From the NCBI GenBank assembly GCA_018350325.1, contig JAEVLN010000019.1:62001-126000 (forward strand): 64,000 nt of DNA, in the 5' to 3' direction. Position 1 is the first letter of the stretch. The number at the start of each line of letters is the position of its first letter. The notes under the pieces are model-generated. The model saw nothing but the letters and a program-made list of their open reading frames with translations. It made no database searches and was not told the origin of the DNA. Source of the stretch: Globodera rostochiensis. Lineage: Eukaryota > Nematoda > Chromadorea > Rhabditida > Heteroderidae. A program made the translations under genes and the position numbers. Positions 58,288 through 64,000 of this stretch are shown here, piece by piece.

Positions 58288-60626
58288 ATGCCCAGAAGAA
58301 AGCTCATATTAAAGCTTAACGGCAAAAAAGGGGCGGAGGAGCTTAAGAAAAAGCGCGACGCGAGACGGGCGAAAGCTCAGGCCGCAGTTCAGGCGAGGCT
58401 GGCGAGAAGCGGTGAGTTTTCAATGAATTTTAAGGGAAATTTAACAAATTTTAATTTTCCCAATTTTCAGCAATTTCTCCACCAGTTGACCAGCCGTCTA
58501 CGTCAACAGAAGCCGTGTTCGACGCCGCGCCCATCGAGGAAGAAGTGCTGATCGTGCCCGAAACAATGCCGTCCATGCCCTTTCCCACCACAAACGACGT
58601 CCAAACCCAAACGGACCAAGGTAAAAATTCCAACTTTTTATGAACAAATTCATCGATCAGATTTTTAGGCCTCGAATCGGTTCAACACCTGTGCAGAGCG
58701 CTGAACGCGGCGAATAGGAAAATCGCGACACTCCAACGTCAGCTTCAGGCGAAGGAAGAGGAGTTGTTGCTGATCAGATGCCGACCGACGACACGAACGA
58801 AGCCCACGGCTAGGAGAGCCCTGTCTTTGGACCAATTAACGCCGAGCAGCAAGACGAGACGAGCCAAGGAGATTGCAGACAAGCTGCAACAGTGCTTCCG
58901 TCCAAGTTCGTCAGCATAAATTTTTGGCAATCTGGAGTGTTTCCAGAATCACCTCTCGACGAAATCAACAAATTTCTTCGGCTTGCACGGCATCAGGCAG
59001 ACTTCAAGTCGCCCAAAAAGGCAGCTGAGATGAGGACAAAAAAAGGACGGACACGACAGCCCGAACGGATCTCCGCAATGCTCGACATTCAGATCACACT
59101 GATGATGGGGCTTAGTTGGCGACAAAGAGAGCTTTTGAAAAAAATAATGATCAACACAACGGAAGGTGAACAAGGTGGACTTGACTTTCTTGCGGCGACG
59201 CATGAAGTCCGGTCGCTGAAAAAACGCCTGGTCAGCCACGCCCGTTTCGAAGTTCATCGTGACGAATTTGGCCGATCAACTCTGCTGTGCGCCAACATAC
59301 GTGAAGTACTGCTTCATCGTGTTGAGACTCTCTGGAAAAATGGTCAGTTCGTTCATTTGTTCAGTAAGGTGAAAAATCCTGAATATTTAGGAAAGTTGAC
59401 GGAGACTTTCGTCTCGGATGTCAACTCCCCCAGAAATTTCACGCTGGTTGCATTTTGGGAGGGTCCGGAAACACGATCAGAGATGGAGATCCGCCTTCAA
59501 CCAGTTCTGGTTCAATTGGGACAGCTCAACGATTTTTCAGTGGCGGAGTCCGGCCCAAAATTGACTATCGAGTGGTGAGAATAAAATCATTTTGGTTGAA
59601 TTTTGGAAAACAGGTTTCTCTGCGGGGACATGAGTTTTATTTGTGCCTGGCTCGGACATATGGGCCCTGCTGCTGTTTTTCCGTGCGCACTATGCCGCGT
59701 ACCGTACCATCAACTTGGAAATGAAATTGTTTGGCCACGTACGACCCAGTCAATGGAGCGCGGTGCCATGATTTTTGAGCAAAGGACTCGCGGCAGCAAA
59801 CACACAACGGCAGATTCCGTTGCTTCTGGGAGTCAAAAAGCACTTCCGCTCTTCGCTGTCTCACCACAAAATGTCATTCCGTCGCCCTTCCACACAATGC
59901 ACAGCGCAGGCCGAAAATGCATCGATTTTTTCGAAAAAAATGCAAACCAGGTGGAGCGGGAGCGGTTGGCACTGATCATTGCCCGGTCGGGAGCAATCAA
60001 GCACGCCAAAACCCAGGAATACACGGGTGTTTATGTAGTTAATGTTTTGGTTGAGTTTTTCCATTAAGGTGACCATATGAGGCGTCTTCTTCGAGCGTCT
60101 GAGGAAATCCGGTCGATCGGCACATTGTTCGCTTCAGACATTGCGGACTTGCTCAATGACGTGCGGGAACTACATACGTATGCCAGAGCAGTTCTCATGT
60201 TGCCCCAGCAAATTCACAATTTTGAAGCAAAATGTTTTGCTGTCCACAGCTATTTTCGGGTCAATAATGAAAAATTTTGAGCTTTTTTGATTGATTATTT
60301 TAGACTTTGTGGGAAAGCCATCCAAGCGAACTCAGCAGCGACAACGCCAGCGGCTTTACACCAAAATTGCATTGGCTTCTAGCACACGCGCCGGACTTCG
60401 CAAGACGTTGGGGCTGGTTCGGGTGGCTGAGTGAACAGTCCGTGGAGCACCTGCACCATGTGCTGAACAAGCAGGTTGGTTGGTTGAAGGGTGGATTAAT
60501 TTGGCCGAATTTATGAAATTTCAGGGTGAACGGTTCAAACATTTCAAGGGCGATGAGCTGCTGCTTAAAATTGGTCAACACCAGACGCTGCTGAATGCCG
60601 TTTTTGACCGCCACCTAGGATGGTGA
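58288..60626 (+). CDS. Putative transposase, 671 residues, intact
   Basis: Eight exons join in phase: 58288-58411, 58471-58620, 58669-58905, 58947-59574, 59614-60026, 60069-60259, 60304-60474 and 60525-60626. The N-terminus is very basic (MPRRKLILKLNGKKG, KKKRDARRAKAQ), likely for DNA binding or nuclear entry. A coiled coil follows (RKIATLQRQLQAKEEELL). The central domain has FLCGDMSFICAWLGHMGP and then PCALCRVPYH, a Cys-x2-Cys pair. The C-terminal part has TPKLHWLLAHA and GWLSEQSVEHLHHVLNKQ. This order (GDM, PCxLC, TPKxHxLxxH, SEQxxExxH) recalls large uncharacterised transposon proteins of nematodes and cnidarians. I infer a DDE/RNase H fold with the GD and SEQ..E acidic residues as candidates, unproven. 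No stop or frameshift was found; all introns are GT-AG and short. Confidence 0.8.
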
Positions 60627-60854
60627 TTGCAGATCGATGATTTTGATTGTTTTTTTCATTTTTGTATTGTTAATAAACATTTGTTTTTTGTTTTGTTAGG
60701 CGTTTTGTGAAATTTTGGGCAATTTTGGCTGTTTTTTGCCAGCCATGGGAATTGCGCTTTAGAGAGCAGCAATTCTCGCGAGACGTGCAGTTTGAAATTA
60801 TTGTTCATCTTTATTATTTTGCCTTTCGTGTCGAAACTCTTGGCGAAAGGGTTC

Positions 60855-60887
60855 AGCGGTAATAATATGCAAAAATAACGCGCTATG
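60855..60887 (-). repeat. Right terminal inverted repeat of the 2.9 kb transposon
   Basis: Ends in AAAAATAACGCGCTATG; inverted it matches the left repeat at about 28 of 33 positions. Confidence 0.9.
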
Positions 60888-61709
60888 AGGGGGACATCTT
60901 AAAAAATTTGTCATATTTTATATGTTATTAGCGAACAATAAATTTGCCGTCTTCATTTAGAATGCTCAAGCCACATTTCTGAGAATACAAAAACAAGTCA
61001 TATTTCGATACAAAATTGGAGTATGCAGCAAAGATATCTTAAAAACCATAGCATATTTTAATTTAATTAGCAAACAAAAAATCTATCGGCTTTATTTCAA
61101 GATCCTTGACCAATTTTTTGAGAAAACAAAACACATTATCAATTTTCAACACAAAATTGGATAATTCAAGGGGGACATCTTAAAAAATTTGTCATATTTT
61201 ATATGTTATTAGCGAACAATAAATTTGCCGTCTTCATTTAGAATGCTCAAGCCACATTTCTGAGAATACAAAAACAAGTCATATTTCGATACAAAATTGG
61301 AGTATGCAGCAAAGATATCTTAAAAACCATGGCATATTTTAATATAATTAGCAAACAAAAAATCTATCGGCTTTATTTCAAGATCCTCGACCAATTTTTT
61401 GAGAAAACAAAACACATTATCATTTTTCAATACAAAATTGGATACTTCAAGGGGGACATCTTAAAAAATTTGTCATATTTTATATGTTATTAGCGAACAA
61501 TAAATTTGCCGTCTTCATTTAGAATGCTCAAGCCACATTTCTGAGAATACAAAAACAAGTCATATTTCGATACAAAATTGGAGTATGCAGCAAAGATATC
61601 TTAAAAACCATGGCATATTTTAATTTAATTAGCAAACCAAAAATCTATCGGCTTTATTTCAAGCTCCTCGACCAATTTTTTTGAGAAAACAAAACAATTA
61701 TCAATTTTT
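60888..61709 (+). repeat. 281 bp dimeric satellite, array 2 continued
   Basis: Resumes at AGGGGGACATCTTAAAAAAT, the next base of the interrupted unit, and runs for nearly three dimers before the assembly gap. A few private changes occur (CCATAGCATA, GATACTTCAAG). Confidence 0.92.
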
Positions 61710-61743
61710 NNNNNNNNNNNNNNNNNNNNNNNNNNNNNNNNNN
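61710..61743. other. Assembly gap (34 N)
   Basis: A run of N between the satellite and the 50 bp repeat; true distance unknown. Confidence 0.95.
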
Positions 61744-63990
61744 ACAACTTTCATTATTTTTGCTGTGTGAGGGAAACAAATATTTANNTCTTTACAACTT
61801 TCATTATTTTTGCTGTGTGAGGGAAACAAATATTTANNTCTTTACAACTTTCATTATTTTTGCTGTGTGAGGGAAACAAATATTTANNTCTTTACAACTT
61901 TCATTATTTTTGCTGTGTGAGGGAAACAAATATTTANNTCTTTACAACTTTCATTATTTTTGCTGTGTGAGGGAAACAAATATTTANNTCTTTACAACTT
62001 TCATTATTTTTGCTGTGTGAGGGAAACAAATATTTANNTCTTTACAACTTTCATTATTTTTGCTGTGTGAGGGAAACAAATATTTANNTCTTTACAACTT
62101 TCATTATTTTTGCTGTGTGAGGGAAACAAATATTTANNTCTTTACAACTTTCATTATTTTTGCTGTGTGAGGGAAACAAATATTTANNTCTTTACAACTT
62201 TCATTATTTTTGCTGTGTGAGGGAAACAAATATTTANNTCTTTACAACTTTCATTATTTTTGCTGTGTGAGGGAAACAAATATTTANNTCTTTACAACTT
62301 TCATTATTTTTGCTGTGTGAGGGAAACAAATATTTANNTCTTTACAACTTTCATTATTTTTGCTGTGTGAGGGAAACAAATATTTANNTCTTTACAACTT
62401 TCATTATTTTTGCTGTGTGAGGGAAACAAATATTTANNTCTTTACAACTTTCATTATTTTTGCTGTGTGAGGGAAACAAATATTTANNTCTTTACAACTT
62501 TCATTATTTTTGCTGTGTGAGGGAAACAAATATTTANNTCTTTACAACTTTCATTATTTTTGCTGTGTGAGGGAAACAAATATTTANNTCTTTACAACTT
62601 TCATTATTTTTGCTGTGTGAGGGAAACAAATATTTANNTCTTTACAACTTTCATTATTTTTGCTGTGTGAGGGAAACAAATATTTANNTCTTTACAACTT
62701 TCATTATTTTTGCTGTGTGAGGGAAACAAATATTTANNTCTTTACAACTTTCATTATTTTTGCTGTGTGAGGGAAACAAATATTTANNTCTTTACAACTT
62801 TCATTATTTTTGCTGTGTGAGGGAAACAAATATTTANNTCTTTACAACTTTCATTATTTTTGCTGTGTGAGGGAAACAAATATTTANNTCTTTACAACTT
62901 TCATTATTTTTGCTGTGTGAGGGAAACAAATATTTANNTCTTTACAACTTTCATTATTTTTGCTGTGTGAGGGAAACAAATATTTANNTCTTTACAACTT
63001 TCATTATTTTTGCTGTGTGAGGGAAACAAATATTTANNTCTTTACAACTTTCATTATTTTTGCTGTGTGAGGGAAACAAATATTTANNTCTTTACAACTT
63101 TCATTATTTTTGCTGTGTGAGGGAAACAAATATTTANNTCTTTACAACTTTCATTATTTTTGCTGTGTGAGGGAAACAAATATTTANNTCTTTACAACTT
63201 TCATTATTTTTGCTGTGTGAGGGAAACAAATATTTANNTCTTTACAACTTTCATTATTTTTGCTGTGTGAGGGAAACAAATATTTANNTCTTTACAACTT
63301 TCATTATTTTTGCTGTGTGAGGGAAACAAATATTTANNTCTTTACAACTTTCATTATTTTTGCTGTGTGAGGGAAACAAATATTTANNTCTTTACAACTT
63401 TCATTATTTTTGCTGTGTGAGGGAAACAAATATTTANNTCTTTACAACTTTCATTATTTTTGCTGTGTGAGGGAAACAAATATTTANNTCTTTACAACTT
63501 TCATTATTTTTGCTGTGTGAGGGAAACAAATATTTANNTCTTTACAACTTTCATTATTTTTGCTGTGTGAGGGAAACAAATATTTANNTCTTTACAACTT
63601 TCATTATTTTTGCTGTGTGAGGGAAACAAATATTTANNTCTTTACAACTTTCATTATTTTTGCTGTGTGAGGGAAACAAATATTTANNTCTTTACAACTT
63701 TCATTATTTTTGCTGTGTGAGGGAAACAAATATTTANNTCTTTACAACTTTCATTATTTTTGCTGTGTGAGGGAAACAAATATTTANNTCTTTACAACTT
63801 TCATTATTTTTGCTGTGTGAGGGAAACAAATATTTANNTCTTTACAACTTTCATTATTTTTGCTGTGTGAGGGAAACAAATATTTANNTCTTTACAACTT
63901 TCATTATTTTTGCTGTGTGAGGGAAACAAATATTTANNTCTTTACAACTTTCATTATTTTTGCTGTGTGAGGGAAACAAATATTTANNTC
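61744..63990 (+). repeat. 50 bp tandem repeat, about 45 copies, NN in every unit
   Basis: Each unit is ACAACTTTCATTATTTTTGC, TGTGTGAGGGAAACAAATAT, TTANNTCTTT. All copies are identical, and the two unknown bases fall at the same place in each. Real satellites vary, so this looks like one consensus unit written out repeatedly by assembly or gap-filling software. The unit itself may be a genuine repeat in the genome. Confidence 0.88.
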
Positions 63991-64000
63991 TTTAATAGGG

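Larger units (their letters stand above)
57984..60887 (+). mobile_element. DNA transposon with intact transposase-like gene, unassigned family
   Basis: 2,904 bp. Left end CACAGCGCGTCATTTTTACA and inverted right end CATAGCGCGTTATTTTTGCA begin 33 bp TIRs that differ at about five sites. The target-site duplication is AGGGGG (57978-57983, 60888-60893). The insertion site is proven by the uninterrupted satellite units elsewhere (CAAGGGGGACATC). It contains one plus-strand gene (58288-60626) and short noncoding flanks. The 6 bp duplication and CAYAGCGCGT ends do not match the hAT or Mutator elements in this window. Confidence 0.9.

Noticed and set aside
61744..63990. Possible CRISPR-like regular array
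   Set aside because: Units have no variable spacers, the organism is a eukaryote, and identical NN positions point to an artefact.

Overview
The window is eukaryotic DNA and looks like a nematode, most likely a plant-parasitic tylenchid close to the cyst nematodes (Heteroderidae). The grounds are AT-rich sequence, many short introns ending in TTTTAG or TTTCAG, a nematode-type chemoreceptor, and at least two introns that read best as GC-AG. The genus is an inference. I rebuilt gene models by hand by joining open exons in phase; UTRs were not mapped.

Positions 1-29 kb are gene-bearing. In order: a minus-strand gene for a secreted, GPI-anchored protein with two Ly6/uPAR-like modules (960-2383); a small acidic hypothetical gene (3508-3990, +); a seven-helix Srsx-like receptor (5808-7420, +); a minus-strand gene joining an integrase-type H2C2 zinc-binding module to a BED-like finger (7642-9339); a minus-strand protein with two RRMs (10567-12951); a cadherin-repeat fragment (15608-16313, +); and a complete VPS13 lipid-transfer protein gene (16498-28852, +). 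Two VPS13 introns carry DNA transposons with intact target-site duplications: a hAT-type MITE and a Mutator-like foldback element.

Positions 29-61.7 kb are repeats. An array of about 2.75 kb units runs from 35.6 to 51.3 kb. Each unit is a host segment of about 784 bp plus a hAT element of about 1.94 kb (TIR CAGGCATGGACACGGTTA, TSD CAATTTTC) carrying the same internally deleted transposase. One copy is interrupted by a 1.5 kb Mutator-like element with a 9 bp TSD. Three copies of a 1.4-1.7 kb segment lie on either side. Arrays of a dimeric 281 bp satellite (two monomers of about 140 bp) flank the block.

A 2,904 bp DNA transposon (57984-60887) sits inside the last satellite array. It has 33 bp imperfect TIRs, a 6 bp TSD and one eight-exon gene that reads through as 671 residues without a lesion. 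I could not assign it to a named superfamily, and it is the best candidate for something new here. From 61.7 kb to the end there is a gap, then about 45 copies of a 50 bp repeat with NN at the same place in each copy, which looks like an assembly artefact.
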